Below, in pieces: positions 27,649 through 37,267 of a DNA stretch of 64,000 nucleotides (positions are counted from its first letter, which is position 1; each line of letters opens with the position of its first letter). This DNA is from Andalucia godoyi. Lineage: Eukaryota; Discoba; Jakobea; Jakobida; Andaluciidae. The DNA lies in the NCBI GenBank assembly GCA_009859145.1, contig VRVR01000025.1, positions 199,491 to 263,490 of the forward strand. Reading direction: 5' to 3'. The position numbers were made by a program, and so were the translations under genes. The notes under the pieces are model-generated. The model searched no databases. It was given only the letters and a program-made list of their open reading frames with translations, and had not been told where the DNA came from.

Positions 27649-27713
27649 GCAAGAAAAACTGCCCCTACCATATGTCCAAAATATTTTAAGCAATACTCTA
27701 AGAACGTCACATT

Positions 27714-29699
27714 TTATTCTCCAATGTGGACCACAACCGTCTCTTCGCCAGGTTTTGCAGTAGCTCCGCGGAGCGGTTTGGCAGGGAGGAAGCATGCGGT
27801 GATGACGCCCAGAAGCATCAGCGGAGCAACAAACCAGTATCCCGATGCAATTCCCAGGGCAAACGCACGGTCGGTGTCTTCTCTTTCCTGGCCGCTCAAG
27901 TCGAGAATATTGTCGAACGAACCAGAAGAAGATGCCGTCTTGCCGGTAATGGATTTGTACTCGGTCTTGAATGTTTCTGTGAACAACGCTTGAAATACAG
28001 AGACGGCAATCGCACCAGCCAACGTTCTGAAGAAGGAAACAGAGGAAGTTGCGACAGCAATGTCTTTCAGTTCGACAGAGTTTTGAACGGCAACGGTCAC
28101 AATCTGAATTCCAAGGCCAAGGCCAAAGCCAAGGAAGATCAGCTGAGCAGCAAGCGTTCCGTAGGGATCGTCATATCGCAGGGTAGTCAAGGTGAATGTG
28201 GAGACGGTGCAAATGACAAGACCGATCACTGGAAAGCGCGAGTACTTGCCGGTTTTGGACATGAACAGCCCGGATCCAATGGACGCGGTCACAAGAGAAA
28301 CCAGCATAGGAGACATCAGCAGACCTGCTAGCGTTGCCGAGTAGCGTAAGCAGTACTGAATGTACATTGGAATGAAGGTCATGGTGCAATACAATCCCAC
28401 TCCCATTGCGCACGAAATAAGATTTCCGATGGAGAATGATCGATTCAAGAAAAGTCTCAACGGAACAATCGGTTCTTGTACCCGCAGTTCGTTGCCCACG
28501 AACAAGAGCAGCATTCCAGCAGCTCCACAAAACATTCCAATGATCACACCGTCGTCCCATGCATACTTGGCACCACCCCACGTAAGCGACAGCAGCAACA
28601 TGACGACAAATCCAACGACGCATAAAGCTCCAGTAGCATCGACAGTTCGGACTTGAGACTTTTTGTGGATTCGCAAGAAGCATGCGGTCGCAACAAAAGC
28701 AATAAAGGAAAATGGCAAGTTGATGAAGAAGCACCATCGCCATCCCCCTGTTCCGGCATCCGTAAACAAGCCTCCGATAAGTGGGCCGATGACTGATGAA
28801 AACGCGAAAACCGCGCCGAGCACACCGGAGTACTTTCCTCGGTCACGAGGGGAAAGAATGTCTCCAAGCACCACTTGTGTCAGTGCCATCAGCCCACCGG
28901 CTCCAAGACCTTGTATTCCACGGAAAATGATAAACTGCACCATGGTGGTTGCGAGTCCACACGCCAACGAGCCAACAAAGAATACGAACATCGCAAACAA
29001 GAACGCAGGTCTGCGCCCAACAATGTCTGAGCACTTTCCGTACAACGGCATCGTAGCAGTAGACGCACACAGGTACGCCGCCACGATCCACGACACATAT
29101 TCCGCTCCCTTCAGATCTTGCACAATGGTTGGAATGGCCGTCGAGACAATCGTTGAATCCAGAGACGACAGGAAGAGCGCTAACATCAACGACGCGAATA
29201 TCAGCCTGAACTGAAGATCGGTCATTGGCACGAGATATTTTGAAGGTGCCGCAGGGTCTCCTGTCTTGCTGCATTCACCGGTGATGCAAGCATGCGATTG
29301 TGGATCCGGATTAGCCTGTGCAGAGCACACGCAATCTGCATAAGCTCCTTCGGAATCGGCAAGGACTTTGTCCTGCGCTTCCCCAGGGTTCTGAGAATCA
29401 ACAGCGCCAGCCTGCTGCACGTTCGCAGGGCGATGAAGTGAGTCTGACGGGTCGTCACTGTGATCGGCGGGCTGCTGCTCCTCTTCATTTTCACCCAGTT
29501 TTGTTTGCTGCGCCTCGCAGTTCGACGCTTCGTCGCTAGAATCAAAAGACTGACCGGCGGCAGCAGCACTCTCGTGGTCTGCCGTTTGCTGAATCACCGG
29601 CAAACCATCCGCTGAATCCTGCTGCAGAGAAGCATCTCCGTCCGACGTCGCTGCAGCTGACGACGAGACATTCACCAAATTGTTATTATGGTCGCTCAT
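27714..29699 (-). CDS. DHA2-type (14-TMS) major facilitator drug:H+ antiporter-like transporter
   Basis: This 661-residue protein opens with an acidic, Gln/Ser-rich cytosolic leader of about 160 residues. About 14 hydrophobic helices follow from residue 165. Diagnostic MFS motifs include LDSTIVSTAIP in TM1, GKCSDIVGRRP (motif A, loop 2-3), FRGIQGLGAGG (TM4) and GPLIGGLFTD (motif C, antiporter signature, TM5). This is the EmrB/QacA/fungal multidrug pattern. It probably exports hydrophobic or toxic compounds, siderophores or amino acids at the plasma or vacuolar membrane; the substrate cannot be read. The family is commonest in bacteria and fungi, so lateral acquisition with a later N-terminal extension is possible but untested. 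Confidence 0.87.
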   Translation of the reverse strand: MSDHNNNLVNVSSSAAATSDGDASLQQDSADGLPVIQQTADHESAAAAGQSFDSSDEASNCEAQQTKLGENEEEQQPADHSDDPSDSLHRPANVQQAGAVDSQNPGEAQDKVLADSEGAYADCVCSAQANPDPQSHACITGECSKTGDPAAPSKYLVPMTDLQFRLIFASLMLALFLSSLDSTIVSTAIPTIVQDLKGAEYVSWIVAAYLCASTATMPLYGKCSDIVGRRPAFLFAMFVFFVGSLACGLATTMVQFIIFRGIQGLGAGGLMALTQVVLGDILSPRDRGKYSGVLGAVFAFSSVIGPLIGGLFTDAGTGGWRWCFFINLPFSFIAFVATACFLRIHKKSQVRTVDATGALCVVGFVVMLLLSLTWGGAKYAWDDGVIIGMFCGAAGMLLLFVGNELRVQEPIVPLRLFLNRSFSIGNLISCAMGVGLYCTMTFIPMYIQYCLRYSATLAGLLMSPMLVSLVTASIGSGLFMSKTGKYSRFPVIGLVICTVSTFTLTTLRYDDPYGTLAAQLIFLGFGLGLGIQIVTVAVQNSVELKDIAVATSSVSFFRTLAGAIAVSVFQALFTETFKTEYKSITGKTASSSGSFDNILDLSGQEREDTDRAFALGIASGYWFVAPLMLLGVITACFLPAKPLRGATAKPGEETVVVHIGE

Positions 29700-30231
29700 T
29701 TGCTCTCTTGCCTACATCGAATGCATGAGAATATAATCAACACAACACCGAGATGACAAAATTCATACGCAAAGTTGATGATGTAGTGGGCGTGTGTGCG
29801 GAACAACGCGGGTGATTGAGTGGCATTTTTTTCCCCCAAATATTTATTGTTTGTTTGCTTGTTGAGAAGCACTGGATGCCGGGAGAAGGGAACTTCCGCT
29901 CTCCGGTGGGCGGACACACCATAAAAGGCATCGGAGAGTCGGCGTTACGAGCAAATTTGGAAATGGTCGCCGCCCAACAAGCGGCTCTTTTGATCAGAAA
30001 AGACGGGGAGCCACGTTTGACGTTGCGGAAGCTTGCGAGCTTTGCGCTGCATGTTGTGTGCGGGACGAACAGGAAAACGATGAAGCCGGGCGCGAGGCGA
30101 CATGGACGTGAAAATCATGATAAAACCCCCGGGGACAGGAAAAATAGAGGGGCTCTTTTATTGCATACAGAAATACTTTATATATATTTGTTGAATGCAG
30201 GCAAGGAGAAAAGTGACAGTGTCCTCCCCTC
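29700..30231. promoter_or_regulatory. Upstream region of the MFS gene and 3' region of the CLC gene
   Basis: A 532-base gap lies between two minus-strand genes. It must carry the MFS promoter and the CLC 3' end. A short palindrome (cccccgggg, about 30126-30134) is the only conspicuous motif. A 150-codon + strand ORF starting at 29816 has no family signal and extends antisense into the CLC 3' end, so I do not call it. Confidence 0.3.
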
Positions 30232-32577
30232 CTATACAGATGTGCTGGGTTGGGCATTGTCGGAATGATCTGCGCGGGAGGCCTCGGTGTTCGGTGTCGA
30301 AGCTCGGTTTTGGAGCTGGATTAACAGGCGCTTGGTCACAACGCCCTTCAGCGTGCCGCAATCCACGATAAAAGCGTGCGAGACGCCAATCATTGTGAAA
30401 ACAAAGTAGATGCGATGGAGCGAAGTAGAGAGTGGGAGGATGAACGGCGCGGAGTCAAAGGGAACCTGGAGGTCCGTGGCATTAACATGATGTTGAGAAG
30501 CCTGGGATACCGGGCGAAAATCCAGAAATTGCAAATGGTCGTCATGGGCACCGGGTTCGCCCGCGTGAGTGAGATCCCATCCTTCCAGCATCGCTTCCAA
30601 ATGACATCGCTGGACGGTGCCGAGCAGTTGAAACGGCACTTTCCCAGCTGGATCTACCAGAGGATATGTGGAGTGGAATTCCGCGTTGGAAAGTGTGATT
30701 CGGACATCGTCGATGCTTGTCTTTGGCGTGAGGAAGATCATGGATTCTCTAGGGATCATGATTTCCCCGGCTTCTGTAATGGGACTCAGGGACTTGGTTG
30801 TGAACGGCTTCAGATACGGCAACGACCGGAGATCCATAATCATGTCATATATCGACGGATTGAATATGTATCCGACGAAGTATGCAATTGTCACCGCAAT
30901 CAAGACTGGAAGCAACAGCGACAACTCGCCGGTCAGCTCCAGCACAATTATTGCGGTGGAAAGCGTCTTGGTGGACCCCGTTGCACAGGCTGCCGCCGCA
31001 ACTACACTGTACGCTCCAGGGAAAACCGTGGACCATCCCGTCATTGCTTTCACAATCTGTCCAAACATGCGCCCAACACATGCACCAACCAAGAAAATGG
31101 GAAGAAAACTACCACAGGGAATGGGCAGTGTCACGGCAACACCAGAAAGAACGAACTGGAAGAACGCAAAGAAAAGCTGGAAGAGCAGCTTCATGCCCAG
31201 TCCATCTGGAAACCCTTCTTCATCGTCTTCGCTGGAGAAAAATCGGGTGAGCAGCCCGTTTTGGGACGTTCCATGCACAAACGGCAGCGCAAAATACATC
31301 GTTGCTGTGAGAATGGTCCAGACCATGACCGAAATCACTCCTATGTTTGTTTGCGCACTCTCGGAAACTTGCTTCGAACTTGTCATCCACTTTCTGAGCA
31401 CTATGCTGCGCTTCACGTAGGCATTGAAGAGGGCTCCAAGCAACCCGCCAATGACTCCGATCATGCAAAAAAAGACCAATTCTGATCTTCGATAGGGATA
31501 CTCCGCAAACTTCGTGGAGAAAAGGAACGTTACGTGGTCTTTCTCCACGGATCTTATCAAGTAAAAGATCGTGCTTCCGATGCACGCTGCAAAGATTGCC
31601 TTGCCAAGATTGCGGACAAGGTAAAACGTCGCAGTAACTTCAATGGAGAAAATGACACCACCGAACGCAGCTCCAAAGTTGGCAACGACACCGGCAGCCG
31701 CTGCGGAAGCGAACAGCTGTGTTAATATGTATTCGTTGGACGACAGTGACCCGAAAAACGGCAGCATAAGGATAAGGCGACACAAGGCCGAGGAAACGTG
31801 GACAAACGGGCCTTCCTTTCCGATTGGTAGCCCAGCGCCAGCAGCAAGGACAAGCCCCAGGATCTTTGCCAGAAGAGTGCGAACGGAAAGAAATTTTCGG
31901 AGCGAAATGCCACTCAGAATGGATTTCATTTCTGGAATGCCAGAGCCTGCGGCATTGGGGGATATGTAGCGAACACAGAGCGCCGCTAAGCACGCGTAAA
32001 ATGTGGACAGCAAGACAAACAGCAGAAGTCCTCCGCCAAACGAAGATGCAGAAGCAGCGAAGTCAGTACGTGTGTCCTGCAAGAACGTCGTTGCATAGTC
32101 CATTAAGATCGCCACGCAGGCAGAAACGACCGCCAGAATAAAGATGCAAACGTACATCAGGACCGTTTGTTGCCGGAAGGCAGTTTGAGCAGCCTCCTTC
32201 ACTCGAAGCCATCTCTCGTCCCACTTCGAAGATGCCTCCATCTGGACGACTACGCTGCCTTCGGGCAGTGCGGATCCCAGGATGTCTGCAGACGGAACCG
32301 AGGCTTTCCGGTAAAAATCCGTGGAGTTCCATTCTTCGCCGGGCCGCTTCTTTGGAAACGATCGTGACGGGAATGGGCGCAGAGGAGCCTTTGAGCTGGC
32401 AGACGACGGTCCGGTGTTGGGCGGTGCGATCATGGCTCCGTTCGTTTGCACTGTTTCCAACGTCGTCAGCGGACTTGCAATCGACGCGAGATCTAGGTGA
32501 GCGTCTGATGACGATTCCTCTCCTTGCTGTCGCGCTGTGAATCTTTCAGAAACGACGTTTTCGGTCGAATCGCTCAT
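30232..32577 (-). CDS. CLC voltage-gated chloride channel (channel-type, CBS-containing)
   Basis: The preferred start is 32577 (MSDSTEN), giving 781 residues; an earlier in-frame ATG lies at 32667. The membrane domain shows the three selectivity signatures: GSGIPEMK, GKEGPFVH (gating glutamate present) and GSFLPIF. The helix-H region reads FSIEVTATFYLVRN, close to the ClC-1/ClC-2 FSIEVTSTF. It has Val where proton-coupled exchangers have the second Glu (FSLEEV). This favours a true anion channel rather than a 2Cl-/H+ antiporter. The C-terminal part holds two CBS-like segments (IPRESMIFLTPKT; FVFTMIGVSHAFIVDCGTL). It acts in plasma-membrane or vacuolar chloride conductance. Regulation, for example by nucleotide binding to CBS, is inferred. 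Confidence 0.9.
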   Translation of the reverse strand: MSDSTENVVSERFTARQQGEESSSDAHLDLASIASPLTTLETVQTNGAMIAPPNTGPSSASSKAPLRPFPSRSFPKKRPGEEWNSTDFYRKASVPSADILGSALPEGSVVVQMEASSKWDERWLRVKEAAQTAFRQQTVLMYVCIFILAVVSACVAILMDYATTFLQDTRTDFAASASSFGGGLLLFVLLSTFYACLAALCVRYISPNAAGSGIPEMKSILSGISLRKFLSVRTLLAKILGLVLAAGAGLPIGKEGPFVHVSSALCRLILMLPFFGSLSSNEYILTQLFASAAAAGVVANFGAAFGGVIFSIEVTATFYLVRNLGKAIFAACIGSTIFYLIRSVEKDHVTFLFSTKFAEYPYRRSELVFFCMIGVIGGLLGALFNAYVKRSIVLRKWMTSSKQVSESAQTNIGVISVMVWTILTATMYFALPFVHGTSQNGLLTRFFSSEDDEEGFPDGLGMKLLFQLFFAFFQFVLSGVAVTLPIPCGSFLPIFLVGACVGRMFGQIVKAMTGWSTVFPGAYSVVAAAACATGSTKTLSTAIIVLELTGELSLLLPVLIAVTIAYFVGYIFNPSIYDMIMDLRSLPYLKPFTTKSLSPITEAGEIMIPRESMIFLTPKTSIDDVRITLSNAEFHSTYPLVDPAGKVPFQLLGTVQRCHLEAMLEGWDLTHAGEPGAHDDHLQFLDFRPVSQASQHHVNATDLQVPFDSAPFILPLSTSLHRIYFVFTMIGVSHAFIVDCGTLKGVVTKRLLIQLQNRASTPNTEASRADHSDNAQPSTSV

Positions 32578-32960
32578 GCTTTTCTTGTAGGTGATCATTG
32601 TTTTGGGCGGGGGGAACGATACGACACGTTTCTTCAAAAACACTGCAATCGGAATGCTAATCTGCATTTATCCGTGGTCGCGCCCATCCTTTTTTTAAAA
32701 AATTAATATTAAATTCACGTCCACGTTCTCATGATACCGCGGTTTCCGAGTCTACTAGAAGCGTGTTGGAATATTCGAATCTCTCGCGTATTCAACACCT
32801 TTTTTCTCCTTTGTTTTGCTCGTACCTTATTAAACTGGGGGAGGCGTTACCAATTCCAGCGACTCTTTCTCTCTGGCTCTACGTGAACAGTTTACAATTA
32901 CGATACGAGAGGATTTTTGGTGTGATGTGAAAAAGTAGATCGTTACCGGTAGATGCTGCG
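32578..32960. promoter_or_regulatory. CLC upstream region and BBS9 3' region
   Basis: The gap is 383 bases. An AT-rich block (about 32690-32715, with ttaatattaaa) lies 110-140 bases before the CLC start and could be a core promoter. Nothing else is recognised. Confidence 0.3.
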
Positions 32961-35900
32961 TTATTCCGGAGGATCTGCTCGGGATTTTCCTCTAGAGGAA
33001 CGCACCCCAGATGGCTTGGATGGAGGCTGGGGCTTGTCCTTTGAGTCTGCAAGTGCGATATGACCGCCTTTCGCAATGCGATCCAGCACAAGTGCAATGT
33101 GCTTTGTAACACGACTGGTGTCGGATGGGAACGAGATGGGAAGAGGTACCGAAGAGGCTTCCTTGGCATTTTTCGCCAAGGAAGTTCGCAGCAAATGCGT
33201 CATCGCGGCATCCACAGTCTCCTCCCAACCCTGGTCATGCACTCCCTCTCCTGCATTCATGTCCACAAAGCCAGTCGTGGAAGGAGTCATCATTTGCTGC
33301 AACACAACATAATCTTCCTCTGGAATTGCAAACCGCAATTTGGCGAGCAGTAAAACCAGGTTTGTGGCACTGTTCACCCGGCTCTGCCAAACCTGGATGT
33401 CGCGTTGGGTTTTCTGCACTTCTCTGGCACAAACACGGATTTGTTCGTAGCTTGATTCCAGCAAGAGATCCATGGAGAGCAGCGGGGCCGGATTCTTGTC
33501 CTTGTAGCGGACAAGAAGGCGCTTCTGAATTGCACGCAGCTGGTGACACAGCTTGCCCAGTTGGGCATCCAATTGCCGTAGCTTGGAACGACTTGCGAAA
33601 TGCGACTCTATGATCTCAAAATACTCCTTCATTGGCAAGGGCTCGGAAAATGAGAACAACACCTTCTTTTGTTTTCCACTCGAAAGACGGGAAATGAGGT
33701 CTTGGGTTACAATGGCCATTGCAGGCAAAGACGATCCTTGAATGCGGAACTTTGCGCCGGTTTTGGAGGTCTGCACGGAGCAAGTCTCCAGCGGGGAGTC
33801 AAAGAGCTGGACTGCAAACGACGAGGACGTCACGTGTCTCAGCACCTCGTCCGACACTCTTGAGAGATCCTTGTACACGTCGATCATCGACGGACAGGAC
33901 TCAAGATCGCATTCCACCATGAACCGATAGACCGACACCGCTTGTGAAGCCGGTGAACCATCTGAAGAATCCGCAGAAGACTGATTTCCCGCGTTAGCAA
34001 CTGCACGAGACATCGGGATGCATTGGGCAGCCATTAGAATTGGAAGCGTCGCTGAGGATTCGGTAGACTGTGGTTCCCCAGAGCCCGGCAGGCTATACGT
34101 GGCTCGAACTGCGACTTCTAAGGTTGCGGGAATGCCACGACCAGGAACTGCTCGAATTGATACTGGAAACACGAGGGGAGTGGACGGCACATTCCCCACA
34201 GGGGGAGGAATTGTTGGTACAGCAATGGACTCCTCCACAAGTAAGAATCCATCTGGAACTCTGAATGACAACACAAGACCTTCCAGAGGTTCGCTCCCAC
34301 CATACGTTACCGCGACACGCAGCATTGCCGTCCTCAGCACCTGCTCATCACCATCGTCACCATGATCATCCCCATTACCATCTGCATCGCCAACGCCAGC
34401 GCTGCTCTTTTGCGACGAGGCAGACAGAGAGGACGTTGACTTTGACAACAGGAGCGAGTCCAACGACGGCCCATTCGAAACGTCGGAAACCTGAATTGAC
34501 AGTGTAATCGCAGAAGCCGAGCGCTTGGAAGCTCGTGATCCCTGTGCTCCGTCTGCAACCTTGTTTTTCACAAGCTGCTGAAGCCTCTTGTGCTCCTTGT
34601 CCATGGACTCATAGTCCAAATCCTTACTTTCGACCACCACTGGTGGCTCTGTCGCTGGATCCGTGCCCAGGTACAACAGCGACAGTCGGCCAGTGTCTTC
34701 AAGAAGCACAATAAGTCCACCTTGGCCAGCAAAAGAACCGATTGCCACTGCGACGGGAACAGAGGCAAGCCCTTCCTCGCTCTTCACCTCTCCTTCGGTT
34801 GAATGGAACGAGTTAAGAGACAGAGGAAGTTTGGCGGCCCACAGCACTTTGGTTCCGGAATCCCCGTACACCATGAGCATTCCCGTGTGTGAAGCAACCA
34901 AGACATTGTTGTTTGATTGACTGGAGCTTATGAGAGGAGCAGAAGGAGCATTGTGCGTGGCCGAGGTCTGTGAAGGTGCAGGATACGCAACCATGCACGA
35001 GGGGAAATAGTCCAGTTTCTTCTGCGATTTGATGTTGCCCTGTTCAGAGAGCACCATGAGCGACCGTTCACTCAAGACAACCAGTTCGCCTCCGAGAGAA
35101 CTCGCGGTATTGCTTGCAGGTCCAGAGTTTGGCGCGGAGATCCTTGTGGGAATCACTGCAACTCCAGCCTCCCCCATGTTGAATTTCCAGTCCGGGGCAG
35201 CAGTTCGTCCTTTCTCCTCTGTTCCAATGATGGAGTTGCTGCTGCTCTTGCCCTCGCCAGAGCCACTTGAAGCAGCAGAAGACTGCGAAGCGGCCGACGG
35301 CTCTTCCTTCATGGACGCCAATGCGTGGAACCGGAATGCAACAATCTCTCCGATAGAATTTGCAACGACAATGGAGTCTGTTCTTTGCACATATGCCATT
35401 GGACCGGGAATTAAGATGTGAGGAAGAAATCTGGAGAACAGCACACTTTCCCCGTCGACAACGGTGATGATGCCGTCGAGAGACTGCACCGCGATTCGAT
35501 CCTTCGCCGCTGTCCCAAGCCCCATCGGACCGTACGTCATGTTGAAGCAGCCGCGTGGAAACGCATGCTCAAACAACAAAGTGTGTGTCAGTGTTCCAGA
35601 CGCATGGCTCGTCCCCTTTGCAGGAGAAACCAAGTAGACTGCAAGCGATTTTGGATGCAGTACCGCCAACGACACCGCCACCGGCTGTTGCTGCTGCTGC
35701 TGCTGTTGTAGTTGGTACGACGATTGGGCGCCGAGAGCCGGAGCAAAAGAGTGGAACTTCCCAATAGCAATTCCGAGAACTGGAGCAAGCAGGTTGATCT
35801 CCATCAGCAGATCATCCGCTGCAAAGCCCATTGCATGCGGCGCAAAAACACGAACATATCCTCCAAACGATCCAACAACAATCTTCATGCTTGCGTCCGG

Positions 35901-35999
35901 CGAGTTGTCGACATTCCCAATCGCAAGCGAACACACATCATGCTCCTCATCCACTCCACACTGCGTGCTCCAAAACTCACGTGCCCGAAATAACGACAT
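32961..35999 (-). CDS. BBS9: BBS9 (PTHB1) subunit of the BBSome
   Basis: The start at 35999 is fixed by family identity: MSLFRAREFWST matches human MSLFKARDWWST. The longer frame upstream is a Glu/Gly simple repeat from the leader. Of 1012 residues, the N-terminal beta-propeller shows NVDNS, IVVGSFGGYVRVF, FNMTYG, RFLPHILIPGPMAY and KKLDYFPSC. The middle has YLGTDP. The C-terminal appendage has MKEYFEIIESHF, RAIQKRLLVRYKDKNPAPL, GWEETVDAAMTHLL and IAKGGHIAL, all with close human counterparts. BBS9 organises BBSome assembly, the coat that carries membrane proteins in and out of cilia. Its presence means this organism builds a cilium or flagellum. Low-complexity insertions (Gln and Ser) account for extra length over about 890. 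Confidence 0.96.
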   Translation of the reverse strand: MSLFRAREFWSTQCGVDEEHDVCSLAIGNVDNSPDASMKIVVGSFGGYVRVFAPHAMGFAADDLLMEINLLAPVLGIAIGKFHSFAPALGAQSSYQLQQQQQQQQPVAVSLAVLHPKSLAVYLVSPAKGTSHASGTLTHTLLFEHAFPRGCFNMTYGPMGLGTAAKDRIAVQSLDGIITVVDGESVLFSRFLPHILIPGPMAYVQRTDSIVVANSIGEIVAFRFHALASMKEEPSAASQSSAASSGSGEGKSSSNSIIGTEEKGRTAAPDWKFNMGEAGVAVIPTRISAPNSGPASNTASSLGGELVVLSERSLMVLSEQGNIKSQKKLDYFPSCMVAYPAPSQTSATHNAPSAPLISSSQSNNNVLVASHTGMLMVYGDSGTKVLWAAKLPLSLNSFHSTEGEVKSEEGLASVPVAVAIGSFAGQGGLIVLLEDTGRLSLLYLGTDPATEPPVVVESKDLDYESMDKEHKRLQQLVKNKVADGAQGSRASKRSASAITLSIQVSDVSNGPSLDSLLLSKSTSSLSASSQKSSAGVGDADGNGDDHGDDGDEQVLRTAMLRVAVTYGGSEPLEGLVLSFRVPDGFLLVEESIAVPTIPPPVGNVPSTPLVFPVSIRAVPGRGIPATLEVAVRATYSLPGSGEPQSTESSATLPILMAAQCIPMSRAVANAGNQSSADSSDGSPASQAVSVYRFMVECDLESCPSMIDVYKDLSRVSDEVLRHVTSSSFAVQLFDSPLETCSVQTSKTGAKFRIQGSSLPAMAIVTQDLISRLSSGKQKKVLFSFSEPLPMKEYFEIIESHFASRSKLRQLDAQLGKLCHQLRAIQKRLLVRYKDKNPAPLLSMDLLLESSYEQIRVCAREVQKTQRDIQVWQSRVNSATNLVLLLAKLRFAIPEEDYVVLQQMMTPSTTGFVDMNAGEGVHDQGWEETVDAAMTHLLRTSLAKNAKEASSVPLPISFPSDTSRVTKHIALVLDRIAKGGHIALADSKDKPQPPSKPSGVRSSRGKSRADPPE

Positions 36000-36321
36000 T
36001 TCCCCGTCTTCTTTTCCCCTTTCCCCTTTCCCTTTCCCTGCCTCCTCTGCCTCTGCCTCTTCTTCTCCCTCTCCTTCTCCTTCTCCTTCTCCTTCTCCTT
36101 CTTCTTCTTCTTCTTCTTCTTCTTCTCTATTTGGAAAAATCATCCAGCAAATAAAACAAAACGAAAACACAAAAGTAAAAAAATCCTATTCGTCCATTGA
36201 AACATGGTTTCTAGCATCAATTGAGGATATGCGCTTTCTCTTTTTTCGGCTGTAAAAAGAAGACACACCTGTTCGATGGAAGACGATCGACTCTTATTTT
36301 TCTTCTTCTTCCGATTAGCCA
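36000..36321. repeat. Purine/pyrimidine simple repeat in the shared BBS9 / coiled-coil gene promoter
   Basis: A 322-base divergent gap is dominated at 36000-36127 by CTTCTC and CTT repeats on the + strand, i.e. a GAA/GGAGAA purine tract on the BBS9 sense strand directly before its ATG. The rest is AT-rich. The tract is expected to be in the BBS9 5' leader. Confidence 0.7.
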
Positions 36322-36906
36322 TTGCTGGAAGCTTGTAAGAGAATGAGCAGGAGAAGCGTCTCGCTGCCGGACGGTGTTCCCAAATCGAGAAGACCCGTGT
36401 CTGCGCCCGCTCGTCGAGATGTCCGAGACAGCTCGCAGAGACGTACTGCGAGAAAATCCACTACGACCGGTGATGAGCAACGGGCTGGTAGCGGTAAGAA
36501 AGGCGGGCGTGTGTGTTCGTGGGAAGGCGACTTGTACGAAGAGCTTGCACGGACACAGCTGTCGTCGGATGCACGGTCGTTGCAGCTTGCGTCGGCGCAG
36601 CAGGAACTTGCGATGCTGGAGAATGTGCTGAAGCAACTGCGGTCAGCGATCTGCGCAAAGCAAAAGGAAGTCGCATTGAAGAACGACCGCTTGGAGTCCG
36701 TCGCACGGCAGTCGCACATCCTGCGAGAGCAGACTCCGTTGCAGTACCGAGACTCGCTCGTAAAGAAGCTGCAGAGTGCGAGAGACGAGTCGGAAAAGTG
36801 GGGACGAGCGCTCGAGCAGTACGAACATGAGGAGCACGAGTGGGAAAGGAAGCTCCGAGCTTTGAATGACTGGAGAGTCGTCCTCTTTTCTTCGTCCATC
36901 ATGTAG
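36322..36906 (+). CDS. Small coiled-coil protein, unrecognised
   Basis: A 194-residue protein has a basic Ser/Arg-rich head (about 1-65, with RRPVSAPARRD) and a coiled coil (about 70-185). Heptad-like leucines and EL/KQ pairs in the coiled coil include ELAMLENVLKQLRSAI and LVKKLQSARDESEKWGRALEQYE. I do not recognise a family. The opposite strand also has a 226-codon frame, but it is Ser/Cys-rich in the way antisense of charged helices usually is. Sharing a short divergent promoter with BBS9 hints at co-expression with ciliary genes, which is only inference. An alternative start is 36343. Confidence 0.55.
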   Translation: MLEACKRMSRRSVSLPDGVPKSRRPVSAPARRDVRDSSQRRTARKSTTTGDEQRAGSGKKGGRVCSWEGDLYEELARTQLSSDARSLQLASAQQELAMLENVLKQLRSAICAKQKEVALKNDRLESVARQSHILREQTPLQYRDSLVKKLQSARDESEKWGRALEQYEHEEHEWERKLRALNDWRVVLFSSSIM

Positions 36907-37211
36907 CACTCCAAGGCCTGAAACCGCCTACCTGTTTTTGTAAATATTTGCACCGTTTCAAACACTGTTCCAACTTTCCACCCTCGAGTTGACAAGCTTA
37001 CCCGCAGTGAAACTGCAGGAAAACGATGAGGAAACCGGCTGTAGAATCCTTTTTCCTTGTGGTTTTCATTCCCGCCAAATCCGCGGTGTTGTTTATCTGC
37101 TGTTGTTTATTAGCTGTTGTTGTTGTGCTCCTTCTGCGACTGAGGCCACGTGTGTATGTTATGAAATTGAGCACAGCCGGAGATAGTCGAATTTTTGAAT
37201 TTAGAATTTAT

Positions 37212-37251
<40 letters not shown>

Positions 37252-37267
37252 GGAGAGAGAGGGAGAT
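36907..37267. repeat. Gap with (TG)n and (GA)-rich microsatellites before the RFTS-like gene
   Basis: This 361-base gap contains a TG dinucleotide run at 37214-37244 followed at once by a purine run (GA/GGGA) at 37245-37265 that ends at the next gene's ATG. The rest shows no ORF of interest or RNA gene. Confidence 0.75.

Noticed and set aside
29816-30268. + strand ORF of 150 codons between MFS and CLC genes
   Set aside because: No family signal, extends antisense into the CLC 3' end, and contains a Lys/Arg-rich tail typical of noise.
36315-36995. Minus-strand ORF of 226 codons antisense to the small coiled-coil gene
   Set aside because: It is Ser/Cys-rich as expected for antisense of charged helices; the + frame has a coherent coiled coil.
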